A stretch of DNA of 56,188 nt from an uncultured Bacteroidales bacterium (GTDB lineage Bacteria > Bacteroidota > Bacteroidia > Bacteroidales > UBA932). Shown piece by piece: positions 8,749 to 18,170 of the stretch. Each line of letters opens with the position of its first letter. The stretch's first letter is position 1. A program made the translations under genes and the position numbers. Where the stretch lies: NCBI GenBank assembly GCA_944323245.1, contig CALURT010000017.1, positions 1 through 56,188 on the forward strand, in the 5' to 3' direction. A model generated the notes under the pieces. It saw nothing but the letters and a program-made list of their open reading frames with translations. It did not search any database and had not been told where the DNA came from.

Positions 8749-10356
8749 ATGGGATTCAAATATGCACCGATGTTTCAGCTTGGCGAGGACAAGACTGAAT
8801 ACTATCTTCTTACCAAAGACCATGTGTCTGTCGGCGAGTTTGAAGGGAAACCGATATTGAAAGTAGCCAAGGAGGGCCTTACAGCCATGGCAAATGCGGC
8901 TTTCCGCGATGTTTCATTCATGTTGAGGCCGGAACACAATGCCCAGGTGGCCAAAATCCTTTCCGATCCGGAGGCTTCCGACAACGACAAATACGTCGCC
9001 TTGACGTTCCTCCGCAATGCGGAGGTGGCCTGCAAAGGCAAATTGCCGTTCTGCCAGGATACGGGTACGGCCATAATCCACGGTGAAAAGGGCCAGCAGG
9101 TGTGGACCGGCTACTGCGACGAGGAAGCCCTGTCACTTGGCGTGTACAAGACATATACGGAGGAAAACCTGCGTTATTCGCAGAATGCGCCGCTGTCGAT
9201 GTACGAAGAAGTGAACACGAAATGCAATCTTCCTGCACAGATAGACATCGAGTCCACCGAGGGAATGGAATACAGGTTCCTCTGCGTGACCAAGGGAGGA
9301 GGTTCCGCCAACAAGACCTACCTTTATCAGGAAACCAAGGCCATCCTGAATCCGGAGACCCTCGTGCCTTTCCTCGTGGCCAAGATGAAGACCCTCGGCA
9401 CTGCAGCCTGTCCTCCTTACCACATCGCATTCGTGATAGGCGGTACTTCGGCCGAAAAGAATCTTCTTACGGTGAAATTAGCTTCCACCCATTATTATGA
9501 TTCTCTCCCTACGACAGGCGACGAGACCGGAAGGGCCTTCAGGGATGTGGAACTCGAAAAGAAGGTTCTCGAAGAGGCATGGAAGATAGGACTCGGAGCA
9601 CAGTTCGGAGGCAAATACTACGCCCACGACGTGCGCATTATCCGTCTCCCGAGACATGGAGCAAGCTGTCCTGTCGGACTCGGAGTAAGCTGCTCCGCAG
9701 ACAGGAATATCAAGTGCAAGATAAACAAGGACGGTATCTGGATTGAAAAATTAGATGACAATCCAGGACGCCTCATTCCTGAGGAACTTCGCAATGCCGG
9801 AGAAAACGGAGGCGTGCAGATAGACCTCGACAGGCCTATGTCCGAAATCCTCGCAGAACTGACGAAATATCCGGTATCAACCCGCCTCAGCCTGAACGGC
9901 ACCATCATCGTGGCCCGTGACATCGCTCATGCGAAAATCAAGGAACGCCTTGACAGGGGAGAGGAAATGCCTCAGTATCTCAAGGACCACCCGGTTTATT
10001 ACGCTGGTCCGGCCAAGACTCCTGCAGGAATGCCTTGCGGCTCGATGGGCCCTACCACTGCCGGCAGGATGGACCCGTATGTGGACCTTTTCCAGTCACA
10101 TGGAGGCAGCATGGTGATGCTTGCCAAAGGCAACAGGAGCCAGCAGGTTACCGACGCCTGCAAGAAACACGGCGGATTCTACCTTGGTTCGATAGGAGGT
10201 CCGGCGGCAATTCTTGCACAGAACAACATCAAATCCATCGAGTGTGTGGAATACCCTGAACTCGGAATGGAAGCGATCTGGAAAATAAGGGTGGAGAACT
10301 TCCCTGCATTTATCCTCGTGGATGACAAGGGCAACGATTTCTTCAAAACCATATAA
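8749..10356 (+). CDS. fumA: fumarate hydratase, class I (iron-sulfur)
   Basis: Oxygen-sensitive [4Fe-4S] fumarase interconverting fumarate and malate, here probably in the reductive branch to succinate used by anaerobic Bacteroidota. The 535-residue length and fused alpha plus beta domains match the single-chain FumA/FumB type. The three expected cluster cysteines are visible: Cys102 (PFCQDTGTA), Cys221 (AACPPYH) and Cys315 ([10 protein letters not shown]). The beta-domain signature [20 protein letters not shown] is intact. It sits between prfB and an S9 peptidase with gaps of 6 and 3 bp, so all three probably share a transcript. The symbol is by family; a FumB-like assignment is equally possible. 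Confidence 0.93.
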   Translation: MGFKYAPMFQLGEDKTEYYLLTKDHVSVGEFEGKPILKVAKEGLTAMANAAFRDVSFMLRPEHNAQVAKILSDPEASDNDKYVALTFLRNAEVACKGKLPFCQDTGTAIIHGEKGQQVWTGYCDEEALSLGVYKTYTEENLRYSQNAPLSMYEEVNTKCNLPAQIDIESTEGMEYRFLCVTKGGGSANKTYLYQETKAILNPETLVPFLVAKMKTLGTAACPPYHIAFVIGGTSAEKNLLTVKLASTHYYDSLPTTGDETGRAFRDVELEKKVLEEAWKIGLGAQFGGKYYAHDVRIIRLPRHGASCPVGLGVSCSADRNIKCKINKDGIWIEKLDDNPGRLIPEELRNAGENGGVQIDLDRPMSEILAELTKYPVSTRLSLNGTIIVARDIAHAKIKERLDRGEEMPQYLKDHPVYYAGPAKTPAGMPCGSMGPTTAGRMDPYVDLFQSHGGSMVMLAKGNRSQQVTDACKKHGGFYLGSIGGPAAILAQNNIKSIECVEYPELGMEAIWKIRVENFPAFILVDDKGNDFFKTI

Positions 10357-10359
10357 TAC

Positions 10360-12783
10360 ATGAAACATATTATGATTTCAATGGTTACAGCGGCAGTCGC
10401 CGCTGTAACCTTGTCTGCGCAACAGGCTCCCAATTATGAGTTGGCCGAACGCTTTTCGGCCAAGAAAGTTTCGCAGATGGTCCATTCGACGAAGGTAGAG
10501 CCGAACTGGTTCATGAAATCCGACAGATTCTGGTACAAGTGGACAGATTCCAAGGGTACACGCTATTATGTCGTGGATGCAAGGACGGGAAAGAAGTCGG
10601 AAATTTTTGACATGGACGCATTGGCAATGCAGATTACAGGAATTGTCAGAGACCCGTTCGATGCGCAGCATCTGCCTATTGAGAACCTGAAACTGAAGGA
10701 TGACAAGGTTTTCACCTTCGGGATAAAGAGTTCCGTGGACGAGACCGATTCCCTCAGGATAAAAAGATGGGGCAAGAAAAAAGTCTACACTTTTTCGTAC
10801 GATATGACCTCTGGCGAGCTGACCGACATTACGGGCAAGGAAACTCCTGAAAAATACCCTTCATGGGTAAATGTCTCGCCTGACGGCAAAATCGGGATTT
10901 TTGCAAGGAATGCCAACCTTTTCTGGATGGACGAGGAAAATATGGCCAAGGCTGCGCTCGACGACAAGGACAGCACCTTGGTGGAGCACGCCGTCACTAC
11001 GGACGGTACATGGGAATTCGGCTGGGGTGCCGACAACTACAACGGCTGGTCATGGCAGGATTCCACGAAGCGTTATCTGCCGTATGGCGTGGTGTGGGCT
11101 CCGGATTCCAGACATTTCACCGCAGTCAAATTCGATATGAGCGATGTGAAGGACCTCTGGGTAATCAATTCCCTCACCGATCCGAGGCCGAGTCTCAAGA
11201 CTTACAAGTACCAGATGCCCGGAGAACCCGGTCCGAAAGACTATCTGTATGTCTTCTCCGCCGACGACATGAGTTCGAGACATATCAGGACAGCTGCATT
11301 CAAGAATCAGGAAATAGACATCGAAACCGCTCCGGAGACCGTTGCGGATTCATACCGGGAGTGCTATTCTCCGGTTTGGCTCGGTGACAACGATGCTTTC
11401 TACATGCTGCGTCTCAGCAGGGACAGCAAACGCCTTGATATTTGTCGGGTGGACATCGGCAGCGATTCCACGCAGACGGTGATTTCCGAAAGGATGAACA
11501 CATACGTCGAATACAGGCCTCTGCGCCTCGTGAATGACGGCAGGCAGATGATCCATTGGTCCGAGCGCAACGGCTGGGCCAACCTTTATCTCTACAATGC
11601 GGACGGAAGTCTCGCCGGGAACATAGTGGAAGGGCCTTTCCATGTTGAGGACATAATCACCGTGAATGATGATGAAGACTATATCGTTTTCAGCGCCTGC
11701 GGATATGAGAAAGACGAGAATCCGTATCAGACTCACGTGTTCAGGGTCGGTTTTGACGGAAGCGGACTGAGGAGGATAGATATGGACGACATGGATGTCC
11801 AGGCTTCGTCTGACGATAAGGGCAGATATCTGGTTTACAATTATTCGAGAGTCGATGCAGTTCCTGCAACTGCCCTTTGGTCTGCCTCGGGAAAGAAACT
11901 GTCAGATTTGGAGACAGCGGACCTTTCGCAGCTTTTCGCTGCAGGCTACAGACTGCCTGAAAGATTCACTGTGAAGGCCGCCGACGGCATCACAGACCTG
12001 TACGGGGTCATGTACAAGCCTTTCGACTTCGATTCCACAAAGGTATATCCTATTATCGAATACGTTTATCCCGGACCTCAGATCGAGGCGAACAACATAT
12101 CCTGGAGCCCGTCCATGACGAGGACGGACAGACTCGCACAGATGGGATTCATCGTGGTTACCGTGGGCAACAGGGGAGGGCATCCGAGCCGTTCGAAATG
12201 GTATCACAATTACGGGTACGGCAATCTTCGCGACTACGGCCTTGAGGATCAGAAGACGGCTGTGCAGAGGTTGGCCGCCATGTATCCATGGATAGACGGG
12301 ACGAGGGTCGGCATCCACGGGCATTCCGGCGGCGGATTCATGTCTACGGCAGCGATATTGACCTATCCTGATTTCTACAAGGTGGCGGTTTCGTGTGCCG
12401 GCAATCATGACAACAGCATTTACAACCGCTGGTGGAGCGAGCAGCACCACGGGGTGACGGAAAAGGTCGATGAAAAGGGAGATACCGTTTTCGTGTATTC
12501 GATTGATACCAATCCGGAACTGGCGAAGAATCTCAAGGGCCACCTGCTCCTCGTACACGGGGATGTGGATGACAATGTCCATCCGGCCAATACCATAAGG
12601 GTCGTGAACGCCCTCATCCGGGCCAACAAGCGTTTCGACATGCTGATTCTGCCGGGCCAGAAACACGGATTCGGCGACATGAACGAGTATTTCTTCTGGC
12701 GCATGGCCGATTATTTCAGCGAGTATCTTCTCGGCGACAGCGAATCCTCACGCACGGACATCGTACAGCTGAACAATGACTGA
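10360..12783 (+). CDS. S9 family (dipeptidyl peptidase IV-type) serine peptidase
   Basis: Exported peptidase of 807 residues, likely periplasmic, removing dipeptides from oligopeptides taken up as nutrients. A signal peptide is at residues 1-21 (MKHIMISMVTAAVAAVTLSAQ). The DPP IV N-terminal beta-propeller region spans roughly 85-510, and the alpha/beta-hydrolase domain fills the C-terminal third. The nucleophile lies in GHSGGGF (Ser near residue 656), the acid in HGDVDDNVHP (near 738) and the base in QKHGFG (near 767). The conserved YGPQ-like motif is present as YPGPQIE. Preference for Pro or other residues at P1 cannot be told from sequence alone. It is the last gene of the prfB operon and ends at a strong hairpin. 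Confidence 0.92.
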   Translation: MKHIMISMVTAAVAAVTLSAQQAPNYELAERFSAKKVSQMVHSTKVEPNWFMKSDRFWYKWTDSKGTRYYVVDARTGKKSEIFDMDALAMQITGIVRDPFDAQHLPIENLKLKDDKVFTFGIKSSVDETDSLRIKRWGKKKVYTFSYDMTSGELTDITGKETPEKYPSWVNVSPDGKIGIFARNANLFWMDEENMAKAALDDKDSTLVEHAVTTDGTWEFGWGADNYNGWSWQDSTKRYLPYGVVWAPDSRHFTAVKFDMSDVKDLWVINSLTDPRPSLKTYKYQMPGEPGPKDYLYVFSADDMSSRHIRTAAFKNQEIDIETAPETVADSYRECYSPVWLGDNDAFYMLRLSRDSKRLDICRVDIGSDSTQTVISERMNTYVEYRPLRLVNDGRQMIHWSERNGWANLYLYNADGSLAGNIVEGPFHVEDIITVNDDEDYIVFSACGYEKDENPYQTHVFRVGFDGSGLRRIDMDDMDVQASSDDKGRYLVYNYSRVDAVPATALWSASGKKLSDLETADLSQLFAAGYRLPERFTVKAADGITDLYGVMYKPFDFDSTKVYPIIEYVYPGPQIEANNISWSPSMTRTDRLAQMGFIVVTVGNRGGHPSRSKWYHNYGYGNLRDYGLEDQKTAVQRLAAMYPWIDGTRVGIHGHSGGGFMSTAAILTYPDFYKVAVSCAGNHDNSIYNRWWSEQHHGVTEKVDEKGDTVFVYSIDTNPELAKNLKGHLLLVHGDVDDNVHPANTIRVVNALIRANKRFDMLILPGQKHGFGDMNEYFFWRMADYFSEYLLGDSESSRTDIVQLNND

Positions 12784-12784
12784 C

Positions 12785-12824
12785 AAAAAAAGGAGACAAA
12801 CTCAGTCGAGTTTGTCTCCTTTTT
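12785..12824. terminator. bidirectional terminator overlapping the end of rng
   Basis: ggagacaaactc (12792-12803), loop agtc, gagtttgtctcc (12808-12819) is a perfect 12-bp stem flanked by seven A on the left and five T on the right, so it can terminate both convergent transcripts. It contains the last five codons and stop of rng, so the stem bases are also coding. Confidence 0.9.
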
Positions 12825-14355
12825 CATTGTAGAGTTCATTCTGCAGGACCGAAAAATCGGTGATTTCCACCAATTTTATCTTACACTTGTATTTCCGCTT
12901 CCATTTACTCAGAATCGATATGAACCCCCTGCCGAGATATGAGCCCAATATCGGGCTCGTCTTCAGGATGAACGACTTGATTCCCTTTTCGGAGACATAA
13001 TATGACAGCCTCCGTTCTATGGCTTCGTCAATTACCACGCTCGAAGCGATCTTCCCTGTGCCGTGGCATACGGGACACACTTCAGTGGTATTGATTTCAG
13101 TCGCAGGCCTTACCCTCTGGCGGGTAATCTGCATCAGTCCGAATTTGGTAAGAGGGAGGACATTGTGTTTGGCCCTGTCACCCTGCATCAATTCCTGCAT
13201 ATGCTTGAAAAGCATGTTCCTGTGTTCTCCGCTTTCCATGTCGATAAAGTCGACTATGACTATACCTCCCATGTCGCGGAGCCTCAGCTGCCGGGCGATT
13301 TCTTCAGCCGCATAGCAATTGATGTCGTAAGTGTTCTGCTCCTGTTCCTTGTTTTTGGAGCGGGTCCCGCTGTTGACATCGATGACATGCAAAGCCTCCG
13401 TATGTTCTATTACCAAATATGCTCCCTGCTTTATTGGCACCACTTTCCCGAAAGAGCTCTTGATCTGTCTTGTGACCTCAAAATGGTCGAATATCGGGGC
13501 GTTGTCCCTGTACAGCTTCACGATTTTCTCCTGATCAGGAGATATTAGCGATATGTACTTCCGGATTTCCTCGTAGACCGACTCGTTGTTTACGTAAATA
13601 TTTGAGAATGTGTCGTTCAGAAGATCCCGGAGAACGGTAGTGGTCTTGCTGTACTCCGTAAAAAGCAGTTGTACGGACTTGGATTTTGCAATTTTGTCCC
13701 ATGAGCCCTCCCATTTTTCGATGAGCGACATGAGCTCCGCATCGAGAACGGCGGCATTTTTCCCTTCTGCTGCCGTCCGGATGATCGCTCCGTAATTTTT
13801 CGGGAGAATGTTCCGGACAAGTGTTTCAAGTCGTCTTTTTTCCTCTTTCGAGGAAATTTTCTGAGATACGCTTACCTTTTCTGCAAAAGGAAGCAATACG
13901 ATGTTTCTTCCTGCCAATGAAACTTCGGCCGTCAGTCTCGAGCCCTTCGTGGAAATCGGTTCCTTGACTATCTGCACTATCATCATCTGTCCCGGAGCAA
14001 GCACGTTCTCGATGCGTCCCTCCTTTTCGAGGATAGGCCCTATGCCTATATTAGAGAACAGAGTCTTGTGGTCCGTGTTCTGATTGATTCTTCTGACAAA
14101 CTCGTCGAATGCCTTGAAGTACAATCCCAAATCAAGATAATGTACGAATGCTTCCTTTTCGTCTCCGATGTCCACGAAAGCCGCATTCAAGGCCGGGAGC
14201 AGTTTCTTTACCTTTCCGAGATAAACATCCCCTACCGAATAGCTGTGGCCCTCAACAGACTCCTTGTCCAATTCGATCAGCTTGTGATTTTCCATCAAAG
14301 CCAACGATACTTCTGTCGAATTGACATCGACGATAAGATCTTTTACGGACTCCAT
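12802..14355 (-). CDS. rng: ribonuclease G/E family endoribonuclease
   Basis: Single-strand-specific endoribonuclease used in rRNA 5'-end maturation and mRNA decay. The 517-residue protein has an S1 RNA-binding segment near the N-terminus (YSVGDVYLGKVKKLLPALNAAFVDIG), the DNase I-like catalytic part with HVIDVNSGTRS and the metal-binding GGIVIVDFIDM, and the zinc-link cysteines CPVCHG. It lacks the long C-terminal degradosome scaffold of RNase E, so RNase G is the better name. Start MESVKDLIVDV is usual for the Bacteroidota proteins. Upstream on the same strand are the mini ribosomal-type gene and HU, with a 106-bp gap that includes the 6-bp hairpin gactgc/gcagtc. Confidence 0.93.
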   Translation of the reverse strand: MESVKDLIVDVNSTEVSLALMENHKLIELDKESVEGHSYSVGDVYLGKVKKLLPALNAAFVDIGDEKEAFVHYLDLGLYFKAFDEFVRRINQNTDHKTLFSNIGIGPILEKEGRIENVLAPGQMMIVQIVKEPISTKGSRLTAEVSLAGRNIVLLPFAEKVSVSQKISSKEEKRRLETLVRNILPKNYGAIIRTAAEGKNAAVLDAELMSLIEKWEGSWDKIAKSKSVQLLFTEYSKTTTVLRDLLNDTFSNIYVNNESVYEEIRKYISLISPDQEKIVKLYRDNAPIFDHFEVTRQIKSSFGKVVPIKQGAYLVIEHTEALHVIDVNSGTRSKNKEQEQNTYDINCYAAEEIARQLRLRDMGGIVIVDFIDMESGEHRNMLFKHMQELMQGDRAKHNVLPLTKFGLMQITRQRVRPATEINTTEVCPVCHGTGKIASSVVIDEAIERRLSYYVSEKGIKSFILKTSPILGSYLGRGFISILSKWKRKYKCKIKLVEITDFSVLQNELYNEKGDKLD

Positions 14356-14461
14356 CGTTTCCTTGACTTCTTAAAAAAACAAAGACGGCGTGCGCCATGA
14401 ACCATTCCGACGCTCCGCCGCCCGCTTGTACGGCAGACTGCTAAAATGGCAGTCCCGAAGA

Positions 14462-14554
14462 TTACTTTCTCTTCTTATGCCTGTTCTTGCGCAAACGTTT
14501 TTTACGCTTGTGCGTAGACATCTTATGTCTCTTTCTTTTCTTTCCGCTTGGCAT
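14462..14554 (-). CDS. AURKAIP1/COX24-domain mini protein (mS38-like), 30 aa
   Basis: A 30-residue, extremely basic frame between rng and HU: it opens MPSGKKRKRHKMSTHKRK, 19 of 30 residues are Lys or Arg, and three more are His. The pattern matches tiny Bacteroidota proteins annotated as AURKAIP1/COX24 domain, homologous to the core of mitochondrial ribosomal protein mS38. From the composition it should be ribosome-bound. Start is an ATG in an A-rich leader and the stop is TAA. It lies 18 bp downstream of the HU stop codon, so co-transcription with HU is likely. It is shorter than usual ORF cut-offs and easily missed. Confidence 0.8.
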   Translation of the reverse strand: MPSGKKRKRHKMSTHKRKKRLRKNRHKKRK

Positions 14555-14572
14555 AATTTTAACTGATTTAGA

Positions 14573-14848
14573 TTATTTCTTTACTACATTCACGAATACC
14601 TTGGCAGGTTTGAATGCCGGGATATCGTGTGCAGGAATTGTCATTGTAGTTTCCTGTTTGATGTTTCTTGCAGCCTTTTCAGCCCTGTGTTTGATGATGA
14701 AACTGCCGAAACCGCGGAGGTAAACAGGATTTCCCTTGGCGAGCGAGCCCTTTACACTTTCCATGAAAGCCTCGATAACAGTCTGAACTGCAATTTTTTC
14801 AATACCAGTTGCCTTTGCAACTTCATTAACTATCTCTGCCTTTGTCAT
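14573..14848 (-). CDS. hup: HU family DNA-binding protein
   Basis: Histone-like dimeric DNA-bending protein, 91 residues, typical length. It starts MTKAEIVNEVAKATG, has the oligomer core and the signature GFGSFIIKHRAEKAARN preceding the DNA-intercalating arm with the proline (TIPAHDIPAFKPAK). Single-subunit HU-type; IHF-type subunits differ at the arm. A canonical promoter (14896-14926) drives it, and the A-rich leader has no SD sequence, as usual in this phylum. Confidence 0.93.
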   Translation of the reverse strand: MTKAEIVNEVAKATGIEKIAVQTVIEAFMESVKGSLAKGNPVYLRGFGSFIIKHRAEKAARNIKQETTMTIPAHDIPAFKPAKVFVNVVKK

Positions 14849-14895
14849 AACAATATTAATTTTTTGGTTTTTAAACTGATTTCGATAAATCCGTG

Positions 14896-14926
14896 CAAAA
14901 GTAGATTTATTTTTTTAATATTCAAA
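14896..14926 (-). promoter_or_regulatory. promoter of the HU gene
   Basis: Read on the minus strand: TTTG (complement of 14923-14926), 19-bp spacer, TACTTTTG (complement of 14896-14903). This is an exact TTTG-N19-TAnnTTTG match, about 48 bp ahead of the HU ATG. Confidence 0.8.
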
Positions 14927-15015
14927 ATTGTAGAGACCATATTTTGAGGTTTTTCCCTCCCTGCGTCCGTTTGTATTCGGGCTCAGGCCAGGAAAACAGA
15001 TTATGGCACAGAGAT

Positions 15016-15067
15016 TGACAATATGTTGTGCTTGCGAATTTCAGCCGCTAATGCTGACAATTTGTCA
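15016..15067. promoter_or_regulatory. candidate operator pair upstream of lon
   Basis: TGACAATATGT at 15016-15026 and TGACAATTTGT at 15055-15065 are same-strand copies 39 bp apart. The second is the left part of an odd palindrome tgacaa-t-ttgtca (15055-15067) that ends 18 bp before the lon ATG. No regulator is identified; the arrangement is suggestive only. Confidence 0.35.
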
Positions 15068-15085
15068 TGTTAATCTACCTAATAT

Positions 15086-17491
15086 ATGGATATGAAGCAT
15101 ATAAATGACATAATGGCTCCTGCCGGAGCGGAAGTAAGTATAATTCCGGTAATGCAGGGCGAAGGTTTTCTGAAAGTGGACGAGTCGGAACTTCCGGATT
15201 CCCTTCCTCTTCTTGCCCTGAGAAACGCCGTGCTCTTTCCGGGGACGGTCTATCCCATCACTATCGGCAGGGAAAAATCGATAAAACTCATCGAGGATGC
15301 AGAAAGGAACAATGCCTATATCGGTGCAGTTCCTCAGAACGACATTTCCGTCGAGGATCCGAAAAAGGAGGATCTGTATTCCTTCGGTACGGTAGCGAAG
15401 ATTCTCAAAACACTCGAAATGCCGGACGGGACTCTTACCGCAATCCTTCAGGGCGTGAAAAGATTCGAGATAGAGACCGTGACCGAATACGAGCCCTACA
15501 TGCTCGGTCAGGTGCATTATCTGTCCGATTCTACTCCCGACAGCGGTGACAAGAACATCAGGATGATCGCGGAGACGTTGAAAGACAAGGCTACGACCAT
15601 TCTCCGCATGTCGGCATACGTTCCGAGGGAGGCTGTCACGGCCCTGCGTTCGATAGACAGTTTCGAATTCCTCGTCAATTTCGTGGCTACCACCATAGAA
15701 GTCGAGAACTTTATGGACAAGGTGGAGCTCCTGCAGTACAGCGACCTCAAGACGAGGGCCATGAAACTTCTTGCCGTGCTTGACACCCAGATAGAACTTC
15801 TGAAAATCAAGCAGGACATCAATCAGAAGGTAAAGACGGAGATAGACCAGCAGCAGAGGGAATACTATCTGAACAGCCAGCTCAGGACGATACAGGAAGA
15901 ACTGGGAATGGACGAGATGGAGGAGTTCGACCAGCTCAGGCAGAAGGCCGAGGAAAAGGTATGGCCTGCATCCGTACAGGAAATCTTCGAAAAGGAGATG
16001 GCCAAGCTCGAGCGTTACAATCCGAGTTCTCCGGACTACAGCATACAATATAATTATATCCAGTTCATGCTCGACCTCCCGTGGGGAGAAATGTCGGTGG
16101 ACAATCTTGACTTGAAAAATGCGCAGAAAGTCCTCGACCACGATCATTTCGGGCTTGAAACAGTCAAGGAGCGTATCATAGAATATCTTGCCGTGCTCAA
16201 GCTGAAAGGTGACATGAAATCCCCGATACTGTGCCTTTACGGTCCTCCGGGAGTGGGAAAGACAAGTCTCGGCAAGTCCATTGCCAAGGCCTTGGGCAGG
16301 AAATATGTCAGGATAGCCCTTGGCGGCGTGCATGACGAGTCCGAAATCCGCGGACACAGGAAGACGTATGTGGGGGCATTGCCGGGAAGGATTCTGAATG
16401 CCATCAACAAGGCCGGTACTTCCAATCCGGTCATCGTACTTGACGAAATCGACAAGATAAGCAGCGATTTCAAGGGCGATCCGTCGTCGGCATTGCTCGA
16501 AGCCCTCGACCCGGAGCAGAATACCACCTTCCATGACAATTACCTCGACATAGACTATGACCTGTCGAACGTGCTGTTCATCACTACCGCCAACACCACG
16601 TCCACGATACAGCCGGCCCTGAGGGACAGGATGGAGATGATTTCCGTGAGCGGATATCTTGCTGAGGAGAAGATGTACATCGCCAAGGATTACCTGATAC
16701 CGAAGCAGTTGAAGGAGCATGGAATCGACAAAAAGCAGCTCCGCATCGACAAAAAGGCTCTCGAAACGATAATCAACGAATATACGAGGGAGTCCGGAGT
16801 CCGCGGCCTTGAAAAGCAGATAGCCAAGATAGCAAGGGTGACGGCCAAGAAGATTGCCCTTGAAGAGGATTATCCGAAGGTGATAAGGAAAGAGCATCTG
16901 AAAGAGTATCTCGGCCTGCCGACGAATTTCCATGACATGCAGAAAGGCAATGAGGCCCCGGGCGTAGTCACCGGCCTGGCATGGACGGAGATGGGCGGCG
17001 AAATCCTCTTCATAGAGAGTTCCGTAAGTACAGGAAAAGGCGTGCTTACCATGACGGGAAATCTCGGAGACGTGATGAAGGAATCCGCCACGATAGGTTA
17101 CCAGTACATCAAGGCGCATCCGGAAATGGCCAAAATGGACTCGGAGACATTCGCCACGAAAGACATCCATGTCCACGTGCCTGAAGGAGCCGTACCGAAA
17201 GACGGACCGTCCGCAGGTATCACCATGGTAAGTTCCATGGTGTCGGCACTCCGGGGAGAGCAGGTCAGGAGCGGCATAGCCATGACCGGAGAAATGACTC
17301 TGAGGGGCAGGGTGCTCCCTGTCGGAGGCATCAAGGAAAAGATACTGGCCGCCAAACGTTCGGGCATCCACACCATAATAATTTCGGAAGACAACAGAAA
17401 AGATGTTGAGGACATCAAGGAAATTTACGTAAAAGGTCTTACCTTTGTCTACGTCAGGACTATCGATGATGTCATAAAATATATTTTCTGA
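15086..17491 (+). CDS. lon: ATP-dependent protease Lon (endopeptidase La)
   Basis: Cytoplasmic AAA+ serine-lysine protease that degrades damaged and regulatory proteins. The 801-residue chain has the LON substrate-binding domain from about residue 35 (LPLLALRNAVLFPGTVYPI), a coiled-coil linker, Walker A GPPGVGKTS (about 384-392), Walker B VIVLDEIDKI, and the protease domain with nucleophile Ser in KDGPSAG (near 708) and Lys in GGIKEKILAAKR (near 750). All key residues are present. Its TGA overlaps the ung ATG by one base, indicating an operon lon-ung-coaD-thioredoxin-like. Candidate operators lie upstream. Confidence 0.97.
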   Translation: MDMKHINDIMAPAGAEVSIIPVMQGEGFLKVDESELPDSLPLLALRNAVLFPGTVYPITIGREKSIKLIEDAERNNAYIGAVPQNDISVEDPKKEDLYSFGTVAKILKTLEMPDGTLTAILQGVKRFEIETVTEYEPYMLGQVHYLSDSTPDSGDKNIRMIAETLKDKATTILRMSAYVPREAVTALRSIDSFEFLVNFVATTIEVENFMDKVELLQYSDLKTRAMKLLAVLDTQIELLKIKQDINQKVKTEIDQQQREYYLNSQLRTIQEELGMDEMEEFDQLRQKAEEKVWPASVQEIFEKEMAKLERYNPSSPDYSIQYNYIQFMLDLPWGEMSVDNLDLKNAQKVLDHDHFGLETVKERIIEYLAVLKLKGDMKSPILCLYGPPGVGKTSLGKSIAKALGRKYVRIALGGVHDESEIRGHRKTYVGALPGRILNAINKAGTSNPVIVLDEIDKISSDFKGDPSSALLEALDPEQNTTFHDNYLDIDYDLSNVLFITTANTTSTIQPALRDRMEMISVSGYLAEEKMYIAKDYLIPKQLKEHGIDKKQLRIDKKALETIINEYTRESGVRGLEKQIAKIARVTAKKIALEEDYPKVIRKEHLKEYLGLPTNFHDMQKGNEAPGVVTGLAWTEMGGEILFIESSVSTGKGVLTMTGNLGDVMKESATIGYQYIKAHPEMAKMDSETFATKDIHVHVPEGAVPKDGPSAGITMVSSMVSALRGEQVRSGIAMTGEMTLRGRVLPVGGIKEKILAAKRSGIHTIIISEDNRKDVEDIKEIYVKGLTFVYVRTIDDVIKYIF

Positions 17492-18159
17492 TGGATGTCA
17501 AAATAGAACAGAGTTGGAAAAACGCACTGAAAGACGAATTCGAGAAACCTTATTTCGCCTCTTTGGTGCGTTTTCTTCATAAGGAAAAGTCTGAGGGAAA
17601 GACGATTTACCCTCCCGGCCCGGCTATTTTCAGGGCTTTCGAACTCACCCCTGTAGACAAGGTCAAGGTGGTCATCCTCGGTCAAGACCCTTATCACGGG
17701 GCAGGGCAGGCCATGGGGCTGTCCTTTTCCGTGCCGGACAATATCCAGGCCCCTCCGTCGCTTAAAAACATATTCAAGGAGATACAGGAAGACCTCGGAA
17801 TCGTCATGAGCGGACGGCCGAACCTTGAAAAATGGGCAAGGCAGGGAGTCCTCCTGCTCAACGCCTCGCTGACAGTTGAGGCCGGACGGCCAAATTCCCA
17901 TTCCGGCATCGGCTGGACGGAATTTACCGATGCCGTCATCAGGTATCTCTCGGACAACTGTACCGGAATAGTCTTCCTGCTTTGGGGAAACTACGCAAGG
18001 AACAAGAAATATCTCATAGATACGGAAAAACATCATGTCCTTGAAGCCGCACACCCGTCTCCCCTTGCGAGAGGGGCGTTTTTCGGCTGCAGGCATTTCT
18101 CGAAAACCAACGGAATCCTTGTCAGTGAAGGCAAGACGCCGATAGACTGGCAATTATAA
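17491..18159 (+). CDS. ung: uracil-DNA glycosylase, family 1
   Basis: Removes uracil from DNA to start base excision repair. The 222-residue protein has motif 1 GQDPYHG with the water-activating Asp66 and motif HPSPLA (about residue 187) with the catalytic His and the DNA-probing loop. Other family landmarks are LLNASLTVEAG and FLLWGNYARNK. Full length for the family. It overlaps the lon stop by one base and is followed by coaD after 11 bp. Confidence 0.96.
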   Translation: MDVKIEQSWKNALKDEFEKPYFASLVRFLHKEKSEGKTIYPPGPAIFRAFELTPVDKVKVVILGQDPYHGAGQAMGLSFSVPDNIQAPPSLKNIFKEIQEDLGIVMSGRPNLEKWARQGVLLLNASLTVEAGRPNSHSGIGWTEFTDAVIRYLSDNCTGIVFLLWGNYARNKKYLIDTEKHHVLEAAHPSPLARGAFFGCRHFSKTNGILVSEGKTPIDWQL

Positions 18160-18170
18160 TCACTGTACCG

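Noticed and set aside
15065..17371. 768-codon open frame on the minus strand
   Set aside because: It lies wholly opposite lon, has a composition (His/Arg/Leu/Phe-rich) typical of an antisense shadow and resembles no protein.
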